DNA of 64,000 nt from Photobacterium alginatilyticum. Lineage in GTDB: Bacteria; Pseudomonadota; Gammaproteobacteria; Enterobacterales; Vibrionaceae. The stretch is taken from contig NZ_RSEJ01000001.1 of NCBI RefSeq assembly GCF_009910675.1, positions 1 to 64,000 on the forward strand, given 5' to 3'. Below, one piece after another: positions 45,646 to 54,692 of this stretch (the first letter of the stretch is position 1; every line of letters begins with the position of its first letter). The notes beneath the pieces were generated by a model. It was not told the origin of the DNA, ran no database searches, and saw nothing but the letters and a program-made list of their open reading frames with translations. Position numbers and translations under genes: made by a program.

Positions 45646-45663
45646 GTACTAGTAAACTAGTTC
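45646..45663. promoter_or_regulatory. TrpR operator
   Basis: GTACTAGTAAACTAGTTC differs from the E. coli trp operator (GTACTAGTTAACTAGTTC) at one base. It overlaps the trp -10 box and lies between the divergent trp operon and trpH. Confidence 0.9.
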
Positions 45664-45679
45664 ATGAAATTAATGTCAA
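45651..45679 (-). promoter_or_regulatory. trp operon promoter
   Basis: Minus strand -35 TTGACA (45674-45679) and -10 TTTACT (45651-45656) with a 17-base spacer, the same layout as the E. coli trp promoter. The TrpR operator covers the -10 region. Confidence 0.9.
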
Positions 45680-45691
45680 GAAATTTAATTT

Positions 45692-46573
45692 ATGTTGTTT
45701 GATTTACATAGCCATACCACAGCATCGGATGGCCGTTTAGCGCCTGAAGAGCTGGTAAGAAGAGCGGTTGAACGACGCGTTGATGTGCTTGCGATCACAG
45801 ATCACGATACCGTGGCGGGCCTTGAATTGGCACAGCAGGCAATCGATGCAGAAAATCTGCCTCTAACTCTCATCAAAGGTATTGAAATATCGACACTTTG
45901 GCGAAATTTTGATATTCACATTGTCGGCTTGAACATAGACCATGAACACCCGGCGATCACTGCCTTGATCGCCGAACAGGCGGCGCGGCGTGAGACTCGG
46001 GCTGCGCTGATAGCCGAGCGACTCGAGAAAAACCGTATGCCGGGTGCGCTGGCCGGAGCCAAGGCGCTGGCTGGCGGTGCGACGCTGACGCGGGCGCATT
46101 TTGCCCAGTGGCTGGTAGAACAAGGTTATGCCAAAAATATGCAGGCGGTGTTCAAAAAATTCCTGACCCGGAACAACCCGGGCTATGTGCCGCCCAGCTG
46201 GTGCTCGATTGCCGAGGCCGTCGAGGCCATTCATGCTGCCGGAGGCCAGGCGATATTGGCACACCCGGGCCGCTATAAGATGACGGCAAAGTGGTTGAAA
46301 CGTCTGCTGACGGCGTTCGTTGAAGCCAACGGGGATGCGATGGAGGTTGCACAGCCCCAGCAGTCTCAGCAGGAGCGCAGGACGCTTGCTGACTACTCGA
46401 TAGAATATAACTTGCTCGCTTCGCAAGGTTCTGACTTTCATTATGCCTCTCCATGGACCGAACTTGGGCGCAACCTCTGGTTGCCAAAAGGAGTGACTGA
46501 GGTCTGGCAAGAGTGGAAGGTTGAAAAGAAGCGGGTTGATGACGAGGTTCCGCAGAGAACGGAACTATCCTAG
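45692..46573 (+). CDS. rnm: 5'-nucleotide phosphatase / RNase AM (TrpH)
   Basis: A PHP-domain metal-dependent phosphoesterase of 293 residues, acting as a 3',5'-nucleotide phosphatase and 5'-3' exoribonuclease on short RNA ends. PHP motifs are [46 protein letters not shown] and [10 protein letters not shown]. The start ATG is only 13 bases from the divergent trp -35 box and has no clear Shine-Dalgarno sequence (the upstream bases read AAGAAATTTAATTT). It forms an operon with yciO (8-base gap). Confidence 0.93.
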   Translation: MLFDLHSHTTASDGRLAPEELVRRAVERRVDVLAITDHDTVAGLELAQQAIDAENLPLTLIKGIEISTLWRNFDIHIVGLNIDHEHPAITALIAEQAARRETRAALIAERLEKNRMPGALAGAKALAGGATLTRAHFAQWLVEQGYAKNMQAVFKKFLTRNNPGYVPPSWCSIAEAVEAIHAAGGQAILAHPGRYKMTAKWLKRLLTAFVEANGDAMEVAQPQQSQQERRTLADYSIEYNLLASQGSDFHYASPWTELGRNLWLPKGVTEVWQEWKVEKKRVDDEVPQRTELS

Positions 46574-46581
46574 GAGGAACA

Positions 46582-47202
46582 ATGAGCCAATTTTTTTACG
46601 TTCACCCCGAAACACCGCAAAACCGCCTGATTAACCAGGCCGTGGCAATTATTCGCAATGGCGGGGTGATTGTTTACCCGACAGACTCGGGCTATGCCCT
46701 GGGCTGCCAGTTGGAAAACAAGCAGGCGCTGGAGCGTATCTGCCAGATCCGTCGTCTTAATGACAAGCACAACTTCACGCTGCTGTGTCGTGATCTGTCC
46801 GAGCTGTCGCTGTATGCCCGTGTCGATAACACGGCGTTTCGCCTGCTGCGCAATAATACGCCGGGCGCCTATACGTTTATTTTCAAGGGGACCAAGGAAG
46901 TACCGCGTCGCCTGATGAACCCTAAGCGTAAAACCATCGGTATCAGGGTGCCTGACAACGCTATTGCCCTGGCTTTGTTGGATGCGCTGGGCGAGCCGAT
47001 GATGTCGACCTCGCTGATCTTGCCTGATAGCGATGTCGCCGAGTCTGATCCGGATGAAATCCGCGATAAGCTGGAGCATGCGGTCGATTTGATTATCAAT
47101 GGCGGTTACCTGGGCGAGCAGCCGACAACGGTAATTGACTTCAGTAATGACGAGATGGAAGTGGCGCGTGTCGGTGCCGGGGATCCCGCTCCGTTCGAAT
47201 AA
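46582..47202 (+). CDS. yciO: Sua5/YciO/YrdC-family protein
   Basis: A 206-residue member of the YrdC superfamily, structurally related to threonylcarbamoyl-AMP synthases, though YciO's cellular role is unsettled. Motifs include GGVIVYPTDSGYALGCQ, ICQIRRLNDKHNFTLLCRDL, PGAYTFIFKGTKEVPRRLM and KTIGIRVPD. It has a strong ribosome site (AGGAGGA). It follows trpH, as in enterobacteria. Confidence 0.93.
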   Translation: MSQFFYVHPETPQNRLINQAVAIIRNGGVIVYPTDSGYALGCQLENKQALERICQIRRLNDKHNFTLLCRDLSELSLYARVDNTAFRLLRNNTPGAYTFIFKGTKEVPRRLMNPKRKTIGIRVPDNAIALALLDALGEPMMSTSLILPDSDVAESDPDEIRDKLEHAVDLIINGGYLGEQPTTVIDFSNDEMEVARVGAGDPAPFE

Positions 47203-47465
47203 TCGCTGAGCAATAGGCATCACATTTCTTATTGGTTGCTTCGGACGGATCTCCGGACAGAAAAGAAGTCGTTGATGATGGCCATCTAATCCGTCTTTTC
47301 GGTGGTATCTGCATCAAGCTTTTGGCATAATCCACGGTCGCTTTAAGAGGGCTTAGGGCGTGATACCAAGCAGTGTGCGGATACAGCCGAAGAGGCTTGA
47401 TAAGCGTGCTGCCGGTATATTTGATGATATTTCGACGCCTGTGAAGGCGACAAAGGTTTATCCAA
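47203..47465 (+). promoter_or_regulatory. rluB upstream region
   Basis: A 263-base gap without a gene. It contains a -10-like GCATAATCC at about 47325-47333 and several short complementary segments, plausibly a structured leader for rluB. Nothing in it is firmly identified. Confidence 0.3.
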
Positions 47466-48473
47466 ATGAGTGAAAAATTACAGAAGGTGCTGGCTCGTTC
47501 AGGCCAAGGTTCCCGTCGCGAGCTTGAATTAATGATTCAAAATGGCCGGGTAAGCATTGATGGCAAGACCGCAAAGCTAGGCGATCGTCTTGAAGACGGT
47601 CATGATTCAATTGTTCGCATTGACGGACATAAGATCAATCTAGTTGCACCTTCTGAAGAAGTGTGTCGTGTCCTTGCCTATAACAAACCTGAAGGTGAGT
47701 TATGTACGCGCCATGATCCTGATGGTCGCCGTACTGTCTTCGATCGCCTTCCGCGCCTGGAGTCGGGTCGTTGGGTGTCAGTCGGCCGTCTGGATGCGAA
47801 CACGTCAGGTTTGTTGCTTTTCACTACCGACGGTGAACTGGCAAACCGACTGATGCACCCGAGCCACCGCGTTGAGCGTGAGTACATGGTACGTGTATTC
47901 GGTGACGTCAATGAGCAGATGATCAAGAACCTGGTTAACGGTGTTGAACTCGAAGACGGTATGGCACGTTTTGAGGACGTGGTGTACGCCGGCGGCGAAG
48001 GAATGAACCACACCTTCTACGTTATGCTGACCGAAGGTCGTAACCGTGAGGTTCGTCGTCTGTGGGACTCCCAGGGTGTGACGGTAAGCCGTCTGAAGCG
48101 TGTTCGCTACGGTGATATCTTCCTGACCAAGGACATTCCCCGTGGTGGCTGGATGGAGCTTGAACTGAAGGAAGTGAACTACCTGCGTGAAATGGTCGAG
48201 CTGAAGCCGGAAGAGAACACCATGCTGACGGTAGAAGGCCAGAAGCGCAAGAAAGGGGTTCGTCAGATCCGCCGTGCAGTTCGTCGTCACGAAGAGCGTA
48301 TCAATGATGATTCGCCACGTGGTCGTCGTGGCCGTCAGGACAAGCGCCGTGCTTCCTCGCGCAACAAAGATGCCGAAGCAACTTCGCAAGGCCGACGCAA
48401 GCCTTCCGGCAATGCGGCAAACCGCCGTAACCCGCTGAAGAACAAGCCGGCCAAGCCGCGCACGCGCAAATAA
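47466..48473 (+). CDS. rluB: 23S rRNA pseudouridine synthase B
   Basis: Modifies uridine 2605 of 23S rRNA (335 residues). An N-terminal S4 RNA-binding domain ([18 protein letters not shown], about 1-60) precedes the RsuA-type catalytic domain with the active Asp in [20 protein letters not shown] and the [14 protein letters not shown] motif. The last 70 or so residues are an Arg/Lys-rich, low-complexity tail ([16 protein letters not shown]), common in this family in gammaproteobacteria. Confidence 0.95.
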   Translation: MSEKLQKVLARSGQGSRRELELMIQNGRVSIDGKTAKLGDRLEDGHDSIVRIDGHKINLVAPSEEVCRVLAYNKPEGELCTRHDPDGRRTVFDRLPRLESGRWVSVGRLDANTSGLLLFTTDGELANRLMHPSHRVEREYMVRVFGDVNEQMIKNLVNGVELEDGMARFEDVVYAGGEGMNHTFYVMLTEGRNREVRRLWDSQGVTVSRLKRVRYGDIFLTKDIPRGGWMELELKEVNYLREMVELKPEENTMLTVEGQKRKKGVRQIRRAVRRHEERINDDSPRGRRGRQDKRRASSRNKDAEATSQGRRKPSGNAANRRNPLKNKPAKPRTRK

Positions 48474-48488
48474 GGCGTGATTAGATTT

Positions 48489-48517
48489 AAAAAAGCAGCC
48501 AGTTGGCTGCTTTTTTT
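48489..48517 (+). terminator. Terminator after rluB
   Basis: The stem AAAAGCAGCC/GGCTGCTTTT with loop AGTT is followed by seven T residues. Confidence 0.88.
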
Positions 48518-48527
48518 ATGTTTGTAA

Positions 48528-48598
48528 AACCCCCTCCCTTGAGCGGTTAAGCGATTGTTTTCGTTAATGCTGCCTCCAAGGGAGGGCTGGGGAGGGTT
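48528..48598. repeat. Intergenic inverted repeat element
   Basis: The left arm AACCCCCTCCCTTG (48528-48541) is complementary to the right arm CAAGGGAGGG...GGGGAGGGTT (48577-48598), with a small insertion in the right arm. The loop is about 35 bases. It lies between the rluB terminator and the convergent yciK, and looks like a palindromic interspersed repeat. Copy number cannot be judged from one window. Confidence 0.5.
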
Positions 48599-48660
48599 GT
48601 TGTGAGGACTATTGGGGATCCACCTTGAATCCATTGTCCATTTTGAGTTAAGCGCCGGGG

Positions 48661-49419
48661 TTAAGCCGCGCCTGGCTTACGCTTTGGCTGGGCATCAATG
48701 CACTGGCCGTTAACATTCTTGCTTTCCGGACCCATCAGGTACAGGTACAACGGCATAATGTCGGCAGGTGTTTTCAGCTCTGAGCTGTCTTCCGCCGGGT
48801 AGGCCTTGGCGCGCATTGCCGTACGGGTCGCCCCCGGGTTGATGGCATTGACGCGGACATTGGTATTGCTCATCTCGTCAGCCAGGATCTGCATCATGCC
48901 TTCGGTGGCAAACTTGGAGATCGAGTAGGCGCCCCAGAAGGCACGGCCCTGGTGGCCTACCGTTGATGACGTGAAGACGATACGGCCGTCCTCGGCTTTC
49001 TTGACCAGTGGCATCAGTGATTGGGTCATCAGGAACTGGGCTTTGACATTGACCTGCATGACATCGTCGAAGGTATCTTCGCCGAGTTGATCGAATGGGC
49101 TCATCACACCGAGCAGACTGGCATTGTGCAGCACACCATCAAGGCGGCCGAACTGGCCTTCGATGGTTTCGGCCATGTCGTCGTAGTTCTGCTTGGTTGC
49201 CCCTTGCAGGTCCAGAGGAATAATCGCAGGCTGAGCATAGCCAAGCGCTTCAATTTCATCGTAAACGGCTTCGAGCTTGGCAACGGTACGGCCAAGCAAA
49301 ATAACAGTTGCACCGTGAGCTGCATAGCTGATGGCAGCCTGACGGCCGATACCCTCACCAGCCCCTGTCACCAGAATGACACGATCTTTAAGAGAATCTG
49401 CAGCGATTTGATATTCCAC
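48661..49419 (-). CDS. yciK: YciK-family SDR oxidoreductase
   Basis: A short-chain dehydrogenase/reductase of 252 residues, the same size as E. coli YciK. Motifs are ILVTGAGEGIGRQAA (cofactor binding), VLHNASLLG, SSTVGHQG and the catalytic YSISK (Tyr-x3-Lys), then NPGATRTAMRA. The open frame extends back to 49482, but the family begins at VEYQIAADSL. A GTG there (49419) has AAGGAAG seven bases upstream, so I start at it. The substrate is unknown. Confidence 0.92.
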   Translation of the reverse strand: MEYQIAADSLKDRVILVTGAGEGIGRQAAISYAAHGATVILLGRTVAKLEAVYDEIEALGYAQPAIIPLDLQGATKQNYDDMAETIEGQFGRLDGVLHNASLLGVMSPFDQLGEDTFDDVMQVNVKAQFLMTQSLMPLVKKAEDGRIVFTSSTVGHQGRAFWGAYSISKFATEGMMQILADEMSNTNVRVNAINPGATRTAMRAKAYPAEDSSELKTPADIMPLYLYLMGPESKNVNGQCIDAQPKRKPGAA

Positions 49420-49524
49420 GTGTAACTTCCTTATTTGTTTTTTAGTTTTCCTATTGTATTGCGATAGCGGTATGGGTGACAACTTGGTTACAATGGTAAA
49501 AATGCCAAAAATGAGGACTCAACA

Positions 49525-50586
49525 TTGGATTTTTTGTTTGATTATGGGCTGTTCCTAGCCAAAATCGCCACGGTGGTGATTGCGATTGTCAGTATTCTTG
49601 TATTAGCGAAAGGGTTGAGCGGACGTCACGGGACGCAGAAAGGCGAGCTGGAAGTGACCGATCTGACCGAGCAGTACAAAAATACCGTACATCAGTTAGA
49701 GTCGCATTTATTTGACAAGCCGTTGCTAAAAGCCCGTGAAAAGGCAGAAAAGAAGGCGGAAAAAGAAAAAAACAAAGAGCGTCAGAGTGAGATCAAAAAA
49801 GCGGCCAAAGCCGGTGATCTTTCCCACGTTCGCGAGCCTCGTTTATTTGTTCTCGATTTTCATGGCAGCATCGATGCCCGTGAAGTAGCGGCTTTGCGTG
49901 AAGAAGTGACGGCAGTATTGGCTGTTGCAATGGAAGGTGATGAAGTGTTGCTGCGTCTTGAGACCGGCGGCGGTATGGTTCACGGCTACGGTCTGGCCTC
50001 TTCGCAACTTGATCGCCTGAAAACGGCGGGTATCAAGCTGACTATCTCGGTGGATAAGGTTGCGGCCAGCGGCGGCTATATGATGGCCTGTGTTGCCGAT
50101 AAGATCATCTCGGCACCGTTTGCGGTAGTCGGCTCAATCGGGGTGATTGCCCAGTTGCCGAACTTCAACAAGCTGCTGAAGAAAAATGATATTGAGTTTG
50201 AACAGATCACAGCCGGCGAGTTCAAGCGTACCTTGACGATGTTCGGTGAGAATACCGATAAAGCGCGTGAGAAGTTCCAGGCAGAAATCGAAGAAACTCA
50301 CGATCTGTTCAAGAACTTCATTGAAGATCACCGTCCGGAACTTGATCTTGAGAAGGTGGCAACCGGCGAGCACTGGTTTGGCAAGCAAGCCCACGAACTC
50401 GGTCTGGTTGATGAAATTGGCACCAGTGATGACTTTATTACCCATGCCTGCAAAGATCGTGAAGTACTTCAGGTTCGCTATGTTCAGCGTAAGAAGCTGG
50501 CCGAAAAGCTGGCTGGTGCGACGGGCGAGGCTGCTGATAACCTGCTGCTGAAATGGATCAGCCGCGGTCAGCGTCCAATCGTATAA
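49525..50586 (+). CDS. sohB: Inner-membrane peptidase SohB
   Basis: A signal-peptide-peptidase-A-type (S49) serine protease of 353 residues, anchored by an N-terminal helix (about 8-28) with a cytoplasmic-side charged segment (about 60-95, Lys/Glu-rich). The catalytic Ser is in VDKVAASGGYMMACVADKI and the Lys in the downstream GEFKRTLTMFGEN region; RLETGGGMVHGYG marks the oxyanion loop. It starts at a TTG (TTGGATTTTTTG) after AGGA, where homologues begin MELLSEYGLFLAK. It is followed nine bases later by a DUF805 gene. Confidence 0.93.
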   Translation: MDFLFDYGLFLAKIATVVIAIVSILVLAKGLSGRHGTQKGELEVTDLTEQYKNTVHQLESHLFDKPLLKAREKAEKKAEKEKNKERQSEIKKAAKAGDLSHVREPRLFVLDFHGSIDAREVAALREEVTAVLAVAMEGDEVLLRLETGGGMVHGYGLASSQLDRLKTAGIKLTISVDKVAASGGYMMACVADKIISAPFAVVGSIGVIAQLPNFNKLLKKNDIEFEQITAGEFKRTLTMFGENTDKAREKFQAEIEETHDLFKNFIEDHRPELDLEKVATGEHWFGKQAHELGLVDEIGTSDDFITHACKDREVLQVRYVQRKKLAEKLAGATGEAADNLLLKWISRGQRPIV

Positions 50587-50595
50587 GGTCGGTCG

Positions 50596-51009
50596 ATGAA
50601 TCAGAAATGGGCATTGTTTTCGTTTCAGGGGCGGATGCGACGTCGGGATTACTGGCTATACAGCCTGCCTGTATTGTTGGTATCGCTGCCGGTACTCTTC
50701 TACAGCGCCTCTGGAAGTGCCGGGAGTAATCCCGTGCTGGAGGTCTTGTCGCTGGTCATTATAGGCTTTGTATTCTGGGCTTCTGCGGCTCTGAACGTCA
50801 AGCGACTTCATGACAGAAACAAAAGCGCCTGGTGGGTTATCGTGACATTTTTGCCGTATATCGGACCAATATTCGTTATTGTCGAGTTAGGGATCCTAGA
50901 CGGAACCAAAGGACCGAATCAATTCGGTGCTGACCCGAAAGGCCGTGGTGAGCCGCCTGTTAATGGTGACAGCGATGGCAACAAAGATACCATGACAATT
51001 GATATCTGA
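50596..51009 (+). CDS. DUF805 membrane protein
   Basis: A 137-residue protein with the DUF805 signature: MNQKWALFSFQGRMRRRDYWLYSL, then three hydrophobic helices and ALNVKRLHDRNKSAWWV. The C-terminal tail is hydrophilic (GRGEPPVNGD). Function is unknown. It appears cotranscribed with sohB and ends before a terminator. Confidence 0.88.
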   Translation: MNQKWALFSFQGRMRRRDYWLYSLPVLLVSLPVLFYSASGSAGSNPVLEVLSLVIIGFVFWASAALNVKRLHDRNKSAWWVIVTFLPYIGPIFVIVELGILDGTKGPNQFGADPKGRGEPPVNGDSDGNKDTMTIDI

Positions 51010-51030
51010 TCGGTGTTGTTAGCTAACGTC

Positions 51031-51060
51031 ACAGCCCCGCGAGTGCGGGGCTGTTTGTTT
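51031..51060 (+). terminator. Terminator after the DUF805 gene
   Basis: The stem ACAGCCCCGC/GCGGGGCTGT is followed by TTGTTTT. It separates the sohB unit from the convergent yciN. Confidence 0.85.
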
Positions 51061-51075
51061 TGGAGTGTGCGGTAA

Positions 51076-51324
51076 CTAGCCTTTTAGCGTGAACTCCGGT
51101 GACAGCTTATGGGCTAGGAATTTGAACATATTGAAAACCGCTGTGGTTTTTTCAGTCGGTAATCCGTTGTCGTCCAAGAAGTATTCGCCTTTGAACACCA
51201 GCACATCGTCTTTCTCTTCAACGGAAGTGGCTCGCATACCATCCTGGTAGGATTCATGGTCCTGAATTAGCTGGTTAGCAATCATCAGTAACTCTTCGGA
51301 AGAAATGGTTTTTTTATTGCTCAT
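51076..51324 (-). CDS. yciN: YciN family protein
   Basis: An 82-residue conserved protein of unknown function, recognisable by VLVFKGEYFLDDNGLPTEKT and TAVFNMFKFLAHKLS. It is close in length and sequence to the E. coli protein, which also lies beside topA. It has a GAGATAACCGC leader and a modest ribosome site. Confidence 0.92.
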   Translation of the reverse strand: MSNKKTISSEELLMIANQLIQDHESYQDGMRATSVEEKDDVLVFKGEYFLDDNGLPTEKTTAVFNMFKFLAHKLSPEFTLKG

Positions 51325-51740
51325 GCGGTTATCTCTTGAATCGTAGCGTGATCATGTTATAGCAGCCGATGATTTCAGGGCGCTATAGATGGCCCACAGT
51401 GTATTGAAGTTAACGCGATAAAACAAACCCTTACCCGGTACCGGGAATTGCACCCAAATTGGTTAAAGAGTGTGTGGTCGGGGCGGAAATTCGACCAATT
51501 TATGTGAGCGACGGCAAAAATTTATGGGTTTTAATAGTCAAAGACGGGAGGAGGTGGTAATGATTAGCGCCCTCAGCCACTTTATGGTTATAAATAAAGA
51601 GAAAGAGGCGTGGTTTACAGTCAGTTTTGAGGGCCGAAATCGGCTTTAACCTGGTGTTAACAACTGGGGAAGGGACGAGCAAACAGACCGTTTTGATCAA
51701 AAAGCAGTTGACCTTCTAGGATTGTAGCCCAATATGTAAA
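51325..51740. other. Intergenic region between yciN and topA
   Basis: A 416-base gene-free stretch that should contain the divergent yciN and topA promoters. No RNA gene or operator is clear. A minor 66-codon frame on the minus strand (51500-51700) looks like chance. Confidence 0.45.
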
Positions 51741-51831
51741 TACCAATTAGATTAAGTAACTACTCATCCTGAGTGCCTCTCTCCAGCGATTGAGAATGCC
51801 TCTAGTGATTAGTTACTTAATCAGTTTGGTT
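51741..51831. repeat. MITE-like palindromic element upstream of topA
   Basis: Perfect 13-base arms GATTAAGTAACTA (51750-51762) and TAGTTACTTAATC (51810-51822) extend into imperfect arms of about 26 bases (TACCAATTA.../...TTTGGTTTA). Inside are two near-direct repeats, GAGTGCCTCT and GAATGCCTCT. The size (about 90 bases) and terminal inverted repeats fit a small non-autonomous element. It resembles intergenic repeats I remember from Vibrionaceae, but that is not verified. Confidence 0.55.
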
Positions 51832-51925
51832 TATTAGCGTTGCCGTGCCACTGTGTGAATATTAGCGTGCAACTATTTGTTTTATATTGAAAGTTTTGCG
51901 AGCACGAGGACGTAATAGAGTCATT

Positions 51926-54571
51926 ATGGGTAAATCTCTCGTTATCGTGGAGTCCCCTGCCAAGGCGAAAACTATAAATAAGTACTTGGGTAAGGACTTC
52001 ATTGTAAAGTCAAGCGTGGGTCACGTCCGTGATTTGCCAACGGGTGCACGTAGTACGGGTAAAAAAGCGGCAGCCACCTCGACCAAGGGGTTGAGCGCTG
52101 AAGAGAAGGCCCGTATCAAGAAAGAAAAAGAGCGTAAGGCGCTGATCGGCAAGATGGGGGTTAACCCTTACAACGATTGGGAAGCGCAATACGAAGTGCT
52201 ACCGGGCAAAGAAAAAGTCGTTAACGAATTACAGAAACTGGCTGCAGACGCTGACTATGTTTATCTGGCAACCGATTTGGACCGCGAGGGAGAAGCTATT
52301 GCGTGGCACCTTCGTGAGATCATCGGTGGCGATGATGAACGTTATAAGCGAGTGGTTTTTAATGAGATCACTAAAAATGCTATTCAGCAGGCGTTTGAAC
52401 AGCCGGGTGAGCTGAACATCGACGGTGTGAATGCCCAGCAGGCACGACGTTTCCTTGACCGTGTTGTCGGTTTCATGGTGTCGCCACTGTTGTGGAAGAA
52501 GGTCGCTCGTGGCCTTTCCGCAGGCCGTGTCCAGTCCGTTGCGGTAAAACTGATTGTTGAGCGCGAACGCGAAATTAAAGCGTTCACGCCAGAAGAGTTT
52601 TGGGATATTCATGCTAATACCCAGACGGTAGGCAAAGATGCACTGCGTCTGATGGTTGCCCAACAGGCAGGCAAGGCATTCCGTCCGGAAAACGAAGCCG
52701 ATACCATGGCGGCGAAGTCGCTATTGGAAAAGGCCGCCTACAAAGTTGTCGATCGCGAAGACCGCCCGACTAGCAGTAAGCCGTCGGCACCTTACATCAC
52801 TTCGACCTTGCAGCAGGCTGCAAGTACCCGTTTGGGCTATGGCGTAAAACGTACTATGGGTTTGGCACAGCGTCTCTATGAGGCGGGTTACATTACCTAT
52901 ATGCGTACCGACTCGACGAACCTGTCGAAGGAAGCCGTTGAATCTGCTCGTGACTTTATCAGTAGCGAGTACGGTGATAACTATTTGCCGGCCAAGCCGA
53001 ATGTCTATGGCAGCAAGGGTAATGCCCAGGAAGCGCACGAAGCGATCCGTCCATCGAGTGTTGATGTAAAAGCAGAAAACCTTGAAGGCATGGAGCAGGA
53101 TGCGATTAAGCTTTACGATCTGATCTGGCGCCAGTTTGTTGCCTGTCAGATGGTACCTGCGAAGTATGACTCGAGCACAATCACCGTTCAGGCTGGCGAT
53201 TTCACGTTGAAGGCCAAGGGACGCACGATGCGCTTTGCGGGTTGGACCCATGTCCAGCGTCCGTCTGGCAAAACGGAAGACACAACGCTGCCTATGGTCC
53301 ACGTAGGCGACATGTTGACACTGGAAGAGCTAGAACCGAAGCAACACTTCACCAAGCCGCCAGCGCGCTTTACAGAAGCTGCATTGGTTAAAGAGCTTGA
53401 GAAGCGTGGCATTGGTCGTCCTTCTACCTATGCGTCAATCATCTCGACGATTCAGGACCGTGGTTATGTCCGCGTTGATCAGCGCCGTTTCTATGCCGAG
53501 AAAATGGGTGAGATCGTGTCAGATCGTCTGGACGAAAGTTTCTCTGATCTGATGGACTATGACTTCACGGCTCGCATGGAAGGCAATCTGGATAAGATTG
53601 CGGAAGGCGAGGCGAACTGGAAAGGCGTATTGGATCACTTCTTCAGCGACTTCACCTCCGAGCTTGAGAAAGCCGAGCGTGACGAAGATGAAGGCGGTAT
53701 GAAGCCGAACAATATCGTGCTGACAGATATCAAGTGTCCGACGTGTGAGCGTCCAATGGGGATCCGCACGGCATCGACCGGGGTATTCCTGGGTTGTTCC
53801 GGTTATGCTCTGCCGCCGAAAGAGCGCTGCAAGACGACAATCAACCTTGGTGACGAGGAAGGCATCGTCAACGTTCTTGAAGAAGACGTCGAAACCGCTG
53901 CCCTGCGTGCCAAGAAGCGTTGTCCGAAGTGTGATACGGCGATGGATGCCTACCTGATTGACCAGGATCGCAAGCTGCATGTCTGTGGTAACAACCCGAG
54001 CTGTGACGGTTACATTGTCGAGAAAGGCGAGTTCAAGCTGAAAGGCTATGACGGCCCGGTTATCGAGTGTGACAAGTGCGGCTCGGATATGGAGCTGAAA
54101 AACGGTCGCTTCGGTAAGTACATGGGTTGTACCAGCGAAACGTGTAAGAACACGCGTAAGATTCTGAAGAACGGTGAAATAGCGCCGCCGAAGGAAGATC
54201 CGGTTCACTTGCCTGAGCTGCCGTGCAGCCAGGATCCGGATGCTTACTTTGTATTGCGTGACGGTGCGTCTGGCCTGTTTATGGCAGCCAGCACTTTCCC
54301 TAAATCACGCGAGACACGTGCTCCGCTGGTGGAAGAGCTTGCCCGATTCAAGGATCGTCTGTCACCGAAGTTCACTTATCTGGCCGAGGCACCGACCGAG
54401 GATCCGGATGGTCGTCCGACAGTGGTGCGCTTTAGCCGCAAGACGAAAGAGAACTACATCCGTTCGGAAATTGATGGCAAGCCATCGGGCTGGACTGGTC
54501 TCTTTATTGACGGCAAGTGGGAAATTACCGACAAGCGTAAGAAACCGAAGAAAGAAAAAGCCGAAAAATAA
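51926..54571 (+). CDS. topA: DNA topoisomerase I
   Basis: Type IA topoisomerase that relaxes negative supercoils (881 residues). The Toprim domain starts [22 protein letters not shown] and includes [15 protein letters not shown]. The active Tyr is in [13 protein letters not shown], with [14 protein letters not shown] and [14 protein letters not shown] around it. The C-terminal part has three Cys4 zinc ribbons ([27 protein letters not shown]). The open frame begins 13 codons earlier, but the conserved N-terminus MGKSLVIVE fixes the start at 51926. A strong terminator follows. Confidence 0.97.
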   Translation: MGKSLVIVESPAKAKTINKYLGKDFIVKSSVGHVRDLPTGARSTGKKAAATSTKGLSAEEKARIKKEKERKALIGKMGVNPYNDWEAQYEVLPGKEKVVNELQKLAADADYVYLATDLDREGEAIAWHLREIIGGDDERYKRVVFNEITKNAIQQAFEQPGELNIDGVNAQQARRFLDRVVGFMVSPLLWKKVARGLSAGRVQSVAVKLIVEREREIKAFTPEEFWDIHANTQTVGKDALRLMVAQQAGKAFRPENEADTMAAKSLLEKAAYKVVDREDRPTSSKPSAPYITSTLQQAASTRLGYGVKRTMGLAQRLYEAGYITYMRTDSTNLSKEAVESARDFISSEYGDNYLPAKPNVYGSKGNAQEAHEAIRPSSVDVKAENLEGMEQDAIKLYDLIWRQFVACQMVPAKYDSSTITVQAGDFTLKAKGRTMRFAGWTHVQRPSGKTEDTTLPMVHVGDMLTLEELEPKQHFTKPPARFTEAALVKELEKRGIGRPSTYASIISTIQDRGYVRVDQRRFYAEKMGEIVSDRLDESFSDLMDYDFTARMEGNLDKIAEGEANWKGVLDHFFSDFTSELEKAERDEDEGGMKPNNIVLTDIKCPTCERPMGIRTASTGVFLGCSGYALPPKERCKTTINLGDEEGIVNVLEEDVETAALRAKKRCPKCDTAMDAYLIDQDRKLHVCGNNPSCDGYIVEKGEFKLKGYDGPVIECDKCGSDMELKNGRFGKYMGCTSETCKNTRKILKNGEIAPPKEDPVHLPELPCSQDPDAYFVLRDGASGLFMAASTFPKSRETRAPLVEELARFKDRLSPKFTYLAEAPTEDPDGRPTVVRFSRKTKENYIRSEIDGKPSGWTGLFIDGKWEITDKRKKPKKEKAEK

Positions 54572-54572
54572 T

Positions 54573-54603
54573 AAAAAAACCGCCGAAAGGCGGTTTTTTT
54601 ATA
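54573..54603 (+). terminator. Terminator after topA
   Basis: The stem AAAACCGCC/GGCGGTTTT with loop GAAA and a T-run lies immediately after the topA stop. Confidence 0.88.
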
Positions 54604-54692
54604 TCTGTATGTTGCACCCCTTCCAGTCTCCTCTTGAAAAGAGGCGGTGCGTTTATGGGGTTCCTCTGTCTTCCTTGTTAAGGAGAGTGGCA

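Noticed and set aside
54604..54692. Two small hairpins between topA and miaE
   Set aside because: They show weak, short stems and no match to the element at 48528-48598. Nothing beyond the topA terminator can be supported.
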